Below, piece by piece: positions 50,402 to 59,224 of a stretch of 64,000 bases of DNA. Position 1 is the first letter of the stretch. Each line of letters opens with the position of its first letter. The notes below the pieces were generated by a model that did no database searches, was not told the origin of the DNA, and saw only the letters and a program-made list of their open reading frames with translations. The position numbers and the translations under genes are program-made. The stretch is from Hyphomicrobiaceae bacterium (lineage in GTDB: Bacteria > Pseudomonadota > Alphaproteobacteria > Rhizobiales > Hyphomicrobiaceae): positions 42,091-106,090 of the forward strand of contig JANYHF010000059.1 in the NCBI GenBank assembly GCA_025359185.1. The letters run 5' to 3'.

Positions 50402-50792
50402 AAAAATAAGTTGGATTTCCCGCGCGATCAGGATAGTCTTAGGTAATCGGACAATATCAATATTGAGTTGTTAGCCCCGGAACAGGGTCACTCAGAGCGG
50501 CACGATCAGCGATCGTTGGCTCCTCAATATGCGGATGTCCAAACCTCTCTTTGAGCAGGAACAACGGGATTTGAGCGAATTGGGCTGATTGCTCGCGTGA
50601 GACGGGCGACCCAGGGACACGAGTTGCAACTCCAAAGCCGTAAGCGTGCTGTCTGGGATCAGCCCCGGAAACCGTTGAACTTTGCGCGACTCTCGTCGTT
50701 AAGATCCTTTTGCAGTGCCGGACTCGCCCGTTGTGAGTTCGGACAGGGTTAATAATCCAGCACGTCAATTTGCAGTTACAAGTGGGAGCCTT
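50402..50792. other. gap between prmC and DUF4167 gene
   Basis: 391 bases without a supported gene. On the minus strand an open frame crosses the whole gap (to 50457), but it overlaps the DUF4167 gene and its codons look random. I find no tRNA, SRP, RNase P or tmRNA-like motif. The promoter and leader of the DUF4167 gene should be in the last 150 bases. Confidence 0.4.
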
Positions 50793-51857
50793 ATGAGGCA
50801 AGGACAGCAGCAGCAAAACCGCCGTGGCCGTGGCCGTACAGGTGGCGGTGGTGGGAGCAGCGGCGGCAGCCGCAAGGGTCAGAGCCCTTTGTCGCGCAGC
50901 TTCGAATCGAGCGGACCGGATGTCAAAATCCGAGGCACGGCCCAGCACATTGCCGAGAAATACATGGCGCTGGCGCGTGACGCGATCGGGTCAGGAGATC
51001 TGGTGCTTGGCGAGAATTATCTTCAGCACGCCGAGCACTACAATCGCATCATCATGGCCGCGCAGGTACCGTCTCAGTCGCCCTTTGATGCGACCACGGG
51101 CAATGGCCAGCGCGTGGCCCGCCCTGAAGGTGAGCTGCTGCCGGGCGAGAACGCTGATTTTGACGACGACGAAGCCGAGAGCGAGCAGCCATCCGAAACC
51201 AGTCAGAACTTTGAGCCGCAGCAGCGCCATTACGAGCCGCAAGCACAGCGCGAGCATCAACAACCCCGCCAACAGCGGGAGGGCCGGTCATTCGAGCCTC
51301 GCACCTATGACAATCGGGACAATCGCGGCCACGAGCCCCGGCAGAACGAACCGAGACAGTACGACAACCGGGGGCAGGACAACCGCGACAATCGAAGCCA
51401 GAGCAGTCGTGGCTACGACAATCGTGGCCAAGACAATCGCGGAAATGATAACCGGGGGCAGGAGAGCCGCGGCCACAGTGGTCAAGATTTCCGCGCTCCG
51501 CGTCAATCAGACCAACAACGCAATTTTGAACCGCGCCACCAGGATCAGCCCCGCAGTCCAAACGGAAATGGCGAACAACCGAGGGCCTTTGAGCAGCCGC
51601 GCGCAGTCTTTGACACGGCCGACGCCCAACCGCCAGTTCCCGATGCAAGTCCTGTGTCCGAAACAAAGGTGCCGAACCCGAACGTTCCGCGCGGCCGCCG
51701 CCGCCGTGGCCGCAACGAGAATGGAACGGATCGCCCCTTCGCGCCGCAACCCGTTCAATTCGGCGATCCTGTTGGCGAACCCGCACACGAGCAACCCTCA
51801 GCGCCTGCTGAACACCCGGCCCCAGGCCGTTCAAGCGATGGCGACGAGCAGGCATGA
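50793..51857 (+). CDS. DUF4167 domain-containing protein with long disordered tail
   Basis: A 354-residue protein. Residues about 1-90 are the DUF4167 domain (NRRGRGR start, KIRGTAQHIAEKYMALARDA, ENYLQHAEHYNRII). The rest is low complexity: Gln/Glu-rich, then repeated Asp-Asn-Arg-Gly units (about residues 170-245), Pro-rich, and an Arg cluster RGRRRRGRNENG. The protein is predicted to bind nucleic acid, but no function is established. The start at 50793 has GGGAG just upstream and the RQGQQQQNRRG start usual for this family. Confidence 0.88.
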   Translation: MRQGQQQQNRRGRGRTGGGGGSSGGSRKGQSPLSRSFESSGPDVKIRGTAQHIAEKYMALARDAIGSGDLVLGENYLQHAEHYNRIIMAAQVPSQSPFDATTGNGQRVARPEGELLPGENADFDDDEAESEQPSETSQNFEPQQRHYEPQAQREHQQPRQQREGRSFEPRTYDNRDNRGHEPRQNEPRQYDNRGQDNRDNRSQSSRGYDNRGQDNRGNDNRGQESRGHSGQDFRAPRQSDQQRNFEPRHQDQPRSPNGNGEQPRAFEQPRAVFDTADAQPPVPDASPVSETKVPNPNVPRGRRRRGRNENGTDRPFAPQPVQFGDPVGEPAHEQPSAPAEHPAPGRSSDGDEQA

Positions 51858-51947
51858 CGCGCGCATCGGGCGCGGCCCTGGACCCATGCAGCAGTTCGCT
51901 GTGGGTCTCTGGCCCGGTGAGGGTGCCCTGCTAAGCCTGCACTCCTT

Positions 51948-52700
51948 ATGGCGACTCCGACCCTCTACATGATTTACGCCATCGTTTGCGTCTTCGGCGC
52001 GGCGATTGTGCGCGGATTTTCCGGTTTTGGGTTTTCGCTGCTGACCATAACGGCCCTGTCGCTGGCATTGCCGCCAGTCGATGTCATCGCTTCAGTGCTG
52101 GTACTGGAGATGGCGGCCAGCGCGCATCTGTTGCCGAGCGTCTGGCGCGACATTCACTGGCGTTCGCTCGGGTCTCTGACACTCGGCCAAATCATCGCCA
52201 CGCCCTTCGGTGTCTGGGCGCTCGCCAATGTGCCCATCGCGCCGATGAAAATCGCGCTGGGCGTGTTCGTATTGGTGACCGTCGCGATGCTGTGGCGTGG
52301 TTTCGCGTTAAAGCAGATGCCAGGGGACGTAGCGACTTCGGTGACGGGTGCAGCCTCGGGATTGCTGAACGGGGCCTTCGGCATTGGCGGCCCGCCCGTT
52401 GTGCTGTTCTTTCTTTCGTCACCTGCAGGCGTCACTGCCGGGCGTGCGTCCCTCATCGCCTATTTCTTCGGCACCGACGTGATCGCGATGGGCTGGCAGC
52501 TGCAACAGCATTTGGTCACGATGGATCACATCTGGAAAGTTTTGTTCTTTCTGCCTGCGCTCGTTGCCGGGATCTGGATCGGCGCGCGCGGCTTCAAAAG
52601 CGCGGACCCGGCGCTGTTCCGCAAAGCCGTGCTGGCGCTGCTTGGGTTCATGGCCGCGCTGACGGGACTGCAAGGGCTGGTGGCGGTCAGTTGGCCTTGA
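51948..52700 (+). CDS. TSUP family (TauE/SafE) membrane transporter
   Basis: 250 residues and about eight hydrophobic segments. The family motif RGFSGFGFSLLTI in the first half and its counterpart GLLNGAFGIGGPPVVLFFL in the second are clear. Members export sulfite, sulfoacetate or related anions; substrate not known here. Convergent with a lipoprotein gene, overlapping by 14 bases at the 3' ends. Confidence 0.9.
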   Translation: MATPTLYMIYAIVCVFGAAIVRGFSGFGFSLLTITALSLALPPVDVIASVLVLEMAASAHLLPSVWRDIHWRSLGSLTLGQIIATPFGVWALANVPIAPMKIALGVFVLVTVAMLWRGFALKQMPGDVATSVTGAASGLLNGAFGIGGPPVVLFFLSSPAGVTAGRASLIAYFFGTDVIAMGWQLQQHLVTMDHIWKVLFFLPALVAGIWIGARGFKSADPALFRKAVLALLGFMAALTGLQGLVAVSWP

Positions 52701-53166
52701 GATCAGGATTCGGCGTGTAGACCGGTCCCACAACAAGAGGCTTGTCCGGCAGCCATGTTCCGTCAACAGACGATTTGAAAATCTTGTCGTAACTCGCCAG
52801 AACCTTCAGCGTGCCCGGAGCCAGCACCCGGATGGTTGCCTTATAAGGCGTATGCGCCTTGACGCCGCTGAGGCCAAGTGTTTCAAATGAATAGCGCAGT
52901 TTTGGCCCTTTCACTTCCTCGCGAAAGACAAGCGGCTTGCCGCCCGCCGGATCCTCGAACTCGGCCTCCAGGACCGTGCCCTCGGTTAGCCGCCGCAGCG
53001 GCTTCACGTTGAAGCCGTAAGAGGCTTGCGCGACCCGGTAGTTGAAAACGAAGCCGCCGCCGTCAAAGGCCAGCCACGGTCCAGTTTCGTTGCCGCAGCC
53101 TGTAAGCAGCATCGCCAAAAGCAGCAGCGGTCCGAGACGCGTCGAGGAAGTATGCATGGAGCCCAT
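52687..53166 (-). CDS. small lipoprotein of unknown function
   Basis: About 159 residues. An N-terminal signal with lipobox LLTGC predicts a lipid-anchored protein; the mature part is beta-rich (FVFNYRVAQASYGFNVKPLRR) and not recognised. The frame is open far upstream, but that part overlaps the divergent gene. Starts at 53166 or 53157 both fit a signal peptide; neither has a good ribosome site. Confidence 0.7.
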   Translation of the reverse strand: MGSMHTSSTRLGPLLLLAMLLTGCGNETGPWLAFDGGGFVFNYRVAQASYGFNVKPLRRLTEGTVLEAEFEDPAGGKPLVFREEVKGPKLRYSFETLGLSGVKAHTPYKATIRVLAPGTLKVLASYDKIFKSSVDGTWLPDKPLVVGPVYTPNPDLKAN

Positions 53167-53238
53167 ACTAAGGCGGTCACACCCAGAGTCAACCATCATG
53201 GTGGTTGACTCCATCCTGCTCCGCCCTAAGATTGTGCG

Positions 53239-54063
53239 ATGACCTCCCGAGCGATAGCACTTATGCTGGGCCTTCTGGCGCCATTCATCCTTGCTTCCTG
53301 CGGGCAAGACACGGCTCCGGCTGATCTCTATCAGGCCAAGGGATTCGTCACCGGCCAGGACGAGCGCTACCGCCAGTCGGGCTTTGCGCAAGGTCTGCCA
53401 GATGTGCTGGTCAAAGTGTCCGGCGATCCCCGCCTGCGCGACGATCCACGCGTGGCTGCCCTGGCCGCCACGGCTGAGGTCTATGTCGGCAGCTACACCT
53501 ATCACGACCAGATGGAGGGCGTGCCTATCGGCGATGAGCAGGGCACGCGTGACCGGCCTTACGATATGACGATCAGTTTCAAGCCGGACAGGATCAATGC
53601 GGCCCTGAAGTCGCTCGGGAGCGAACCCTGGGTGTCTGCCAGGCCACGGCTGGTGGTGTTTGTGGCCGTGCGCAATCACGCGCTGGACTACACTCTCGCC
53701 AGCGATGGCGAATTCGGTTCTGACCAGCGCGATGCCCTCGCAGCGGCGGCTTGGCAAATGGGGATGCCGCTGCGAATGCCCGCAACTGCGGAACTTTCAA
53801 CGGGACCGATGTCGCTCAATGCGCCGCCAATGGAACGTATGCAGAGCCTAGCTGGCGCAGCGACGGTGGCTGGCAGTGACGCAGCCTTGGCAGGCACCCT
53901 GGTTTGGGGCGACGGCTTCATCGGTTGGCACGCCGACTGGCGGCTCGTGACAAAAGATAAGATCTACGATTGGGCCATCCATGATGTGAGCTTCGATGAG
54001 GCTTTTCGCAACGCCGTGCGTGGCGCGGTTCAGGTTCTGTCTGGCCACGGTCAGCCAGGATAA
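53239..54063 (+). CDS. DUF2066 domain-containing lipoprotein
   Basis: 274 residues with signal and lipobox LASC at about residue 21. The DUF2066 pattern is visible: VLVKVSGDPRLRDDP near the start, YDMTISFKPDRINAALKSLG, and RLVVFVAVRN. Periplasm-facing; function unknown. Divergent from the preceding lipoprotein gene with a 72-base gap. Confidence 0.85.
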   Translation: MTSRAIALMLGLLAPFILASCGQDTAPADLYQAKGFVTGQDERYRQSGFAQGLPDVLVKVSGDPRLRDDPRVAALAATAEVYVGSYTYHDQMEGVPIGDEQGTRDRPYDMTISFKPDRINAALKSLGSEPWVSARPRLVVFVAVRNHALDYTLASDGEFGSDQRDALAAAAWQMGMPLRMPATAELSTGPMSLNAPPMERMQSLAGAATVAGSDAALAGTLVWGDGFIGWHADWRLVTKDKIYDWAIHDVSFDEAFRNAVRGAVQVLSGHGQPG

Positions 54064-54090
54064 CTGCCGAATGGAAAAGAGCAGCGGCCG

Positions 54091-54720
54091 ATGCACGATC
54101 TGACAATAGAAACCATACGGATCAACGGCGGACGTCTGTGCCTCGATTTTGTCAATACACGGTCGTATCCGGCACTTGGTGGGTATCGCGAATTCTTGCG
54201 AGGGTTCGGCGATCTGGTGCTGTGGGCGCAGCGCGAAACGTTGATCGAGGCTCCCGACGGACAGCGCCTGATGGCCAATGCGCGTGAGGAAGCTGATCTT
54301 GCCCGCCGCGCGCTTAACGACGCCGTCGCACTCAGATCAGCTTTGCGTTGCCTGTTCGCATCCGGCGCGGCGACGGATACGCTGCGGTCCGCTCTTGACG
54401 ACGTAACCAGAACGATCAGATCGGCTGCGCCAACCTTGCACCTTGAAGCGCGAAACCAAAGCGTCCGATACGTTGCCGCGCCGGCTTTGGACGCCTGGCT
54501 GCTGGGTCCGCTGGCGATTTCCGCCATGGAGCTGGTGACATCGCCAGATCGCGCCCACGTTAAAATCTGCCCCGGCGAGGATTGTCATTGGCTGTTTCTG
54601 GACCAAAGCCGCAATGGCACGCGCCGCTGGTGTTCGATGGACAGCTGCGGAGGCAAGGCCAAGGCCCGCACACATTACGAGACGCACCGTCGCCCAAACA
54701 GATCCGGCGCCGCACCATGA
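54091..54720 (+). CDS. ABATE/CGNR zinc-finger regulator
   Basis: 209 residues. The N-terminal ABATE domain (LCLDFVNTR at about 17-25) is followed by a C-terminal CGNR-type zinc finger: CPGEDCHWLFLDQSRNGTRRWCSMDSCGGK. The name-giving Cys-Gly-Asn-Arg is here Cys-Gly-Gly-Lys. The family is thought to be stress-responsive transcription regulators. Its TGA overlaps the ATG of the permease gene, suggesting a functional tie. Confidence 0.88.
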   Translation: MHDLTIETIRINGGRLCLDFVNTRSYPALGGYREFLRGFGDLVLWAQRETLIEAPDGQRLMANAREEADLARRALNDAVALRSALRCLFASGAATDTLRSALDDVTRTIRSAAPTLHLEARNQSVRYVAAPALDAWLLGPLAISAMELVTSPDRAHVKICPGEDCHWLFLDQSRNGTRRWCSMDSCGGKAKARTHYETHRRPNRSGAAP

Positions 54721-55637
54721 GCGCCGCCTACGCCCTGCAGATCGCCCTCAACGCTTCGGTTGTCAGCGCGCTTTACGGGCTGTTGGCGGTTTCCTATGTG
54801 CTTGTCCATGGCATCACCCGGAGGGTCAATCTGGCTTTCGGCGCGCTCTCTGTGTGGTCCGGCTATCTCCTCATCAATCTTGCGCTCTATTTCATGCTCT
54901 GGAATCCGGGCCTGATCTTACTCCCGTTGCTGGGCGCGGCTGGCTACGCCTTGATCAGCACAACCCTCGTAGGCTTGGTATCGGAGCGCCTGGTTGTGCG
55001 GCCGCTGGTGCGGTCGGGCGCACTGGCCATGCTGGTGGCGACACTTGGCTTGTCGATTGCGCTGGAAGAATTGATGCGGCTACAGAACAGCAGCGCCGAG
55101 AGCTGGTTGATGCCGCTCTACAGCGAACCCATCGTGCTGGATGCAGTCAATGGCGTCTCCACGCGGCCAGTCCAGATCTTTGTCTGCGTGGCAGCTCTGC
55201 TGCTGGCGGCGGCGATCAGTTATGCCATCGAGAAACTGCCGTTCGGGCGGCGCTGGCGGGCGGTCTCGCAGGATCTGGCGATGGCCGAACTTTGCGGCGT
55301 CGATGTAGGGCGTACACTGTCGATAACTTTTGCCGTCGCGTCCTGTTCAGCCGCGTGTGCTGGCGCCTTGAGTGCCCTCTACTACGGTCAGGCGAGCTTT
55401 TCGAGCGGTCTGCTGATCGGACTCAAGACCCTCTTTGTTGCCGTCATTGGCGGTTTGGATTCCGTTGGCGGAGCCTTCATCGCGGCGCTGTTACTGGGCG
55501 CGTTCGAAACCTTCTGGTCCGGCTATTTCAGCGAGGAATGGCGCGACGCGATCACCCTCGCAGGCTTGACAGCGCTGATGATCTTCTTTCCGTCCGGCAT
55601 TTTCGTCGGCGCCAAACGCCGCGAAGACCTCCGCTAA
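54717..55637 (+). CDS. branched-chain amino acid ABC transporter permease (LivH type), orphan
   Basis: 306 residues, about eight to nine membrane helices, with the LivH EAA-like patterns (YGLLAVSYVLVHGITRRVNLAFG, VSQDLAMAELCGVDV and KTLFVAVIGGLDSVGGAFIAALLLG). The partners LivM, LivG, LivF and a binding protein are not in the window, so either they lie elsewhere or the permease is a leftover. Start overlaps the CGNR gene stop; end overlaps the convergent enolase-family gene by 3 bases. Confidence 0.85.
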   Translation: MSAAYALQIALNASVVSALYGLLAVSYVLVHGITRRVNLAFGALSVWSGYLLINLALYFMLWNPGLILLPLLGAAGYALISTTLVGLVSERLVVRPLVRSGALAMLVATLGLSIALEELMRLQNSSAESWLMPLYSEPIVLDAVNGVSTRPVQIFVCVAALLLAAAISYAIEKLPFGRRWRAVSQDLAMAELCGVDVGRTLSITFAVASCSAACAGALSALYYGQASFSSGLLIGLKTLFVAVIGGLDSVGGAFIAALLLGAFETFWSGYFSEEWRDAITLAGLTALMIFFPSGIFVGAKRREDLR

Positions 55638-56806
55638 ACCCGCGTGAAATGCTCGCGGAATGGCCGCCCGCCCTGGCCTTGCGGAAACGTGCCTTCTTCC
55701 AGAAAACGCTGGTGGCAGCGGGTGAGCGCTTTCTTATCCAGCGTCACACCGAGACCCGGCCCAGCTGGCACGGCTACTTTGCCGTTCTTAGGCACAGGGG
55801 TCCCTTGCTCCACCAAATCATCCGCATACCAGCGAAATAGGGTCTGGCTGGCCTCCCGGACCGGCTCCAATGCGGCTGAGACCTGCAGATAGGCGGCGCT
55901 GCCAATCCCGGTCTCGCCACTGTGGAAGCGGAAGCCGACATCGAAATGCTCGCACATCCGCACGAATTCGGCGGTGCGCCGGATGCCGCCGAGCTCGCAC
56001 AAATTGGTGACGATGCAGTCGGGGGCACGCAGCGAAATGGTCTTGGCGAGGTCGATCTGGTGTGTAGAAAACGATGCGCGGGTGTGGGGCCTGAGCTGCG
56101 CCAGCTCTTCCAACGTTTCCACCGGGTCTTCGTAGTAATGGATGACGTAGGGATCGAGGCGCCGCATGGCTTCGCGTGCGGTGGGGACGGTCCAGCCGTA
56201 GTTTGCATCCAGCCGCAGTTCGCGGTCGCCGATGGCGGAGCGGATCTCCTTCACCATCTCAACTTCTTCGGTCAGCGAGACGGTGGCGACTTTGCCTTCG
56301 AATACATCGGAATTGTGTTCCTCCACCATGCGCCCGCAGTAGCGGGCGATGTCGAGCGGTGTGGCTTCTCCCGGTTCCTTTGCGCCTGGCATTCGAAAAC
56401 TGAAATACTCGCTGAGGGCAATCTCGCTGCGCACGGCTCCGCCCAACAGCGTTGACAGTGGTACGCCATCGATCTTGCCGCGTGCATCCCACAGCGCCAT
56501 CTCCACACCGGCAAAGGCCCGCTTCAGCGCCGCGACATTGCTCCAGGGCGTGTAACGCATCCCCGGCAAGCAGCGCTTTTCAGCCGTGTTGAGATCGCGG
56601 ATATCGAGGCCGATCAGGCGCTCACGGAGCTTCAGGACGTCGCCGGACCGGTCGCCATCGGCCACTTCGCCAAGGCCGGTGACGCCGGCATCGGTGTCGA
56701 CCTCCACCACCGTCTTGGTCAAAGACGCGATGGAGCCGTAGCTGAACACATACGGCGCCGTGAACGGAATGTTGACGGGTGTGGCCCGAATATCTCGAAT
56801 GCGCAT
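55634..56806 (-). CDS. mandelate racemase/muconate lactonizing (enolase superfamily) protein
   Basis: 390 residues. N-terminal capping domain then a TIM barrel with LRLDANYGW and YYEDPVETLEEL carrying metal-binding carboxylates, and the C-terminal FHSGETGIGSAAYL. These fit acid-sugar dehydratases such as glucarate dehydratase, with muconate cycloisomerase or epimerases as alternatives. The ATG at 56806 gives MRIRDIRATPVN; the frame continues to 56875 without similarity. It starts 13 bases after the bactofilin stop. Confidence 0.85.
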   Translation of the reverse strand: MRIRDIRATPVNIPFTAPYVFSYGSIASLTKTVVEVDTDAGVTGLGEVADGDRSGDVLKLRERLIGLDIRDLNTAEKRCLPGMRYTPWSNVAALKRAFAGVEMALWDARGKIDGVPLSTLLGGAVRSEIALSEYFSFRMPGAKEPGEATPLDIARYCGRMVEEHNSDVFEGKVATVSLTEEVEMVKEIRSAIGDRELRLDANYGWTVPTAREAMRRLDPYVIHYYEDPVETLEELAQLRPHTRASFSTHQIDLAKTISLRAPDCIVTNLCELGGIRRTAEFVRMCEHFDVGFRFHSGETGIGSAAYLQVSAALEPVREASQTLFRWYADDLVEQGTPVPKNGKVAVPAGPGLGVTLDKKALTRCHQRFLEEGTFPQGQGGRPFREHFTRV

Positions 56807-56819
56807 ACCGCCTCGTCGA

Positions 56820-57362
56820 TTAGGTGGCTGGCGGCAGCGAACCGTACTGGACTTGATTGACGGCCGTTTCCGCATCGCGGCCTTGCGTGGGGTTCTCGGT
56901 CCACTTCAAGCGGCCATCATAATGCGTTCCCATCTCGATGCCGATGCCGTGGTGATAGATATCCCCTTCCACATGCGCGGTGGAATAGAGATTGACCCGG
57001 TCACCCCGCACCGTACCTGCAACCTTGCCGTAGACAGAGACTTCCTCGGCCACGATTCCACCGGTCACGGAGCCCTGCTGGCCCACGATCAGCGAGCGGC
57101 AATGCATATCGCCCTCGATGTTGCCTTCGAGCTTGACCCGGCCCTTCGAGAGCACGTTGCCGATAATCGTCAAATCAGCGCTGATAATTGTTTCTTCATT
57201 CACTATGGTTGCATCCACGATGGGTTGCCGGGTGAATTCCCGCCGTTCCGGCATCTCTTTGCCCCAGTCGTCACGGCCAGTTGGCGGCAACACAGTGCCG
57301 GTCTGCGGTTGAGGCGGCAGGCTAGGTACGAAATTCTGAATGTCCAATTTGCGCTGAAACAT
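56820..57362 (-). CDS. bactofilin family protein
   Basis: 180 residues, with the central beta-helix of bactofilins (about 55-145; repeats such as TIISADLTIIGNV, GRVKLEGNIEGDMHC, SVYGKVAGTVRGDRV). Bactofilins polymerise without nucleotides and organise cell-wall synthesis, stalks or polysaccharide export. A usual partner, an M23 peptidase gene, is not adjacent; instead the gene is next to a sugar-acid enzyme. GGGGGA precedes the start. Confidence 0.9.
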   Translation of the reverse strand: MFQRKLDIQNFVPSLPPQPQTGTVLPPTGRDDWGKEMPERREFTRQPIVDATIVNEETIISADLTIIGNVLSKGRVKLEGNIEGDMHCRSLIVGQQGSVTGGIVAEEVSVYGKVAGTVRGDRVNLYSTAHVEGDIYHHGIGIEMGTHYDGRLKWTENPTQGRDAETAVNQVQYGSLPPAT

Positions 57363-57487
57363 GAAAGTCCCCCAAAGACGCAGCCCAACTCACGCGGGGC
57401 CCGGGCACGTGTAGCGCAGCCGATCGAATGGGTATGGAGCAAAGGCGGCGTGAATGTGGCCTCGGTTCCAACGTGGTCAACGGCCGG

Positions 57488-58165
57488 TCATTTGTCGCCG
57501 GGCACTCCGTAGCTGGGTGCGGCGGTTGGATCGATGGCGCGGGTGCGATAGGCGAGCATTTGTGGTTCGTAGTCCCGCCAGAGTTTGCGCAAGGCGGCGA
57601 CGGGGTCAGCATCGTCCCAATCACAGCGCAGATCAACGAGCGCGAACGGCTGGTCGTGGGCGACGATCAGCGCAGCCGAATGGGTGGGCCCCTCTTCGCC
57701 GCCAGAATCTCGCCCGGCTTCAAGGGCACGCAGCAGCCGCTCGGCGAGGTGCTTGTCGGCGTGGCGCTGGAAGGCGTCCGTCATGGCGGCAGGAACTTCG
57801 GCTGATTTGAGCAGATTGCCAGCGGCTACACAGTCGGTGTCATCGGCAACGGCGTTGTGGCCCAGCATATTGTTGCCGGAATGGCTGGCCGTGGTGCCGT
57901 GTTTGTCGATCACGGTGATTTGCCGGTAGTCGGTAAAGGGGCGGCCTTCGAGCGCCATCTCCAGCGCGGCTTCGGCCGTGTGCCCTGCTGCCAGCAGGTC
58001 GAGTATGCGCGGGCCATAGGACGGGTCCGTCACGTTCTGCGTAGAAACGGCTCCGGCCCCAGCGCGGGTGTGCGGACAGCGCGCACCGACGGCAATCGAG
58101 GACGTGGTGATTGCAACGCCGAACATGCCTGTGCGTGCGCAGCGCCCGGCGATGGAATAGGTCAT
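57488..58165 (-). CDS. DUF1028 (Ntn-hydrolase-like) family protein
   Basis: 225 residues with the conserved start MTYSIAGRCARTGMFGVAI and GARCPHTRAGAGAVSTQN, and the middle VIDKHGTTASHSGNN. DUF1028 proteins resemble Ntn hydrolases; activity unproven. It follows RidA by 9 bases, a frequent pairing, suggesting joint action in imine/enamine or amide metabolism. Confidence 0.9.
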   Translation of the reverse strand: MTYSIAGRCARTGMFGVAITTSSIAVGARCPHTRAGAGAVSTQNVTDPSYGPRILDLLAAGHTAEAALEMALEGRPFTDYRQITVIDKHGTTASHSGNNMLGHNAVADDTDCVAAGNLLKSAEVPAAMTDAFQRHADKHLAERLLRALEAGRDSGGEEGPTHSAALIVAHDQPFALVDLRCDWDDADPVAALRKLWRDYEPQMLAYRTRAIDPTAAPSYGVPGDK

Positions 58166-58174
58166 GGGACGGCC

Positions 58175-58600
58175 TCACTCCTGATCTGGGATGACCGCCG
58201 TGATTTCGATCTCGACCAGCCATTCGGGCCGGGCAAGGGCCGTCACCACCAATCCGGTCGATACGGGGAAAACGCCCTTCAGGGCCGCGCCCATTTCCCG
58301 GTAGACGCTCTCGCGATAGCGCACGTCGGTCAGATAGACGACGATCCGGCAGATATGCTCGATCTTTGCGCCCGATTCCTCCAGCAGCGTGGCGATGTTC
58401 TCCATGGCTTTGCGCGTTTGCAAGGTAGCGTCGCCTGCATGGAGCGACGCCCGCGTTTCCAGATCCTGCGAGACCTGACCGCGTAGAAGCACCAAGGACC
58501 CGCGCGCGACAACGGCCTGACACAGATCGTTGTCGAGCTTCTGTTCCGGGTAACTATCCTTCGTATTGAACCTGCGGATACGGGTGTGGGTGAGGATCAT
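58175..58600 (-). CDS. RidA family protein
   Basis: 141 residues, Rid/YjgF/UK114 family, with VLLRGQVSQDLETRA, TRKAMENIATLLEESGA, CRIVVYLTDVRYRESVY and the substrate-binding arginine region (ALARPEWLVEIEITAV). Archetypal RidA hydrolyses reactive 2-aminoacrylate-type imines; this subtype (with DUF1028) may have another substrate. Start at 58600. Confidence 0.92.
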   Translation of the reverse strand: MILTHTRIRRFNTKDSYPEQKLDNDLCQAVVARGSLVLLRGQVSQDLETRASLHAGDATLQTRKAMENIATLLEESGAKIEHICRIVVYLTDVRYRESVYREMGAALKGVFPVSTGLVVTALARPEWLVEIEITAVIPDQE

Positions 58601-58705
58601 CAGAGTTCGTCCGTTTCACATCGCAGCTGTTTCGGTCGAGAGGCTGTCCCGCCCCGCCCCATCCCGAGCCTTCGCTGGGGCAGGCTTTATCCTTCTAAAC
58701 CCCCT

Positions 58706-59206
58706 CTATGCGCCCGCTTTACCGATATTTTCGTTCAAGTCCTTGTACTCTTCACACGTCGTGTTGCCGCAGAGCTTGGCGATCATGGCGAGCTCTTCTT
58801 TCGCCTTGGCCATGTCCTTCAGCTGGAGGTAGGCCTCGCCGCGGTATTCGTGCGCGGGCGTGAAGTCGGGCGCAATCGATAGGGCCTTGTCGTAGAAAGT
58901 CAGCGCCTTGACGGCGTCGCCGGATTTGCGGGTGGAAAAGCCGATCCAGTTGAGTACGCGCGGGTCTTCCATCTTGTTGAGCGCCGTCAGCGCCACGATG
59001 GCTTCTGGGTATTTGCCCGCTTTGGCCATTGCCACGGCGTCAACATAGAGCGCGGGCAGTTTACCCCATTTGACCTCCCACGGATCGGGTGTGGCGGCAG
59101 GTGCAGCCACAGTGGCGTTATCGGTTTTGGTGCCTGCGGCGATGGCGGGCAATCCGAGGGTAGCGAGAAGCACGGCGCTGGCTGACAGCTTGAGGACGTA
59201 GTGCAT
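58706..59206 (-). CDS. periplasmic TPR protein
   Basis: 166 residues with a signal peptide (about 1-23, cut after AIAA) and two to three tetratricopeptide repeats (about 55-155; DAVKALTFYDKALSIAPDF, AHEYRGEAYLQLKDMAKAK). Two cysteines near the end (LCGNTTCEEY) may form a disulfide. AAGGAG gives a strong ribosome site. It lies 18 bases after the Gfo/Idh gene, so probably co-transcribed. Confidence 0.85.
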   Translation of the reverse strand: MHYVLKLSASAVLLATLGLPAIAAGTKTDNATVAAPAATPDPWEVKWGKLPALYVDAVAMAKAGKYPEAIVALTALNKMEDPRVLNWIGFSTRKSGDAVKALTFYDKALSIAPDFTPAHEYRGEAYLQLKDMAKAKEELAMIAKLCGNTTCEEYKDLNENIGKAGA

Positions 59207-59224
59207 AGCGACACTCCTTCTATT

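Noticed and set aside
50457..50948. Minus-strand frame of 163 codons crossing the gap upstream of the DUF4167 gene
   Set aside because: Its start lies inside the DUF4167 coding region, no ribosome site or known motif is present. The last 60 codons look somewhat protein-like, so a decayed gene is not excluded.
52687..53757. 356-codon minus-strand frame suggesting a long lipoprotein precursor
   Set aside because: The first 200 codons are antisense to the DUF2066 gene; a proper signal peptide with lipobox begins only at 53166.
54614..55840. 408-codon plus-strand frame overlapping the LivH permease
   Set aside because: Arg-rich alternative frame; the permease frame has membrane segments and family motifs.
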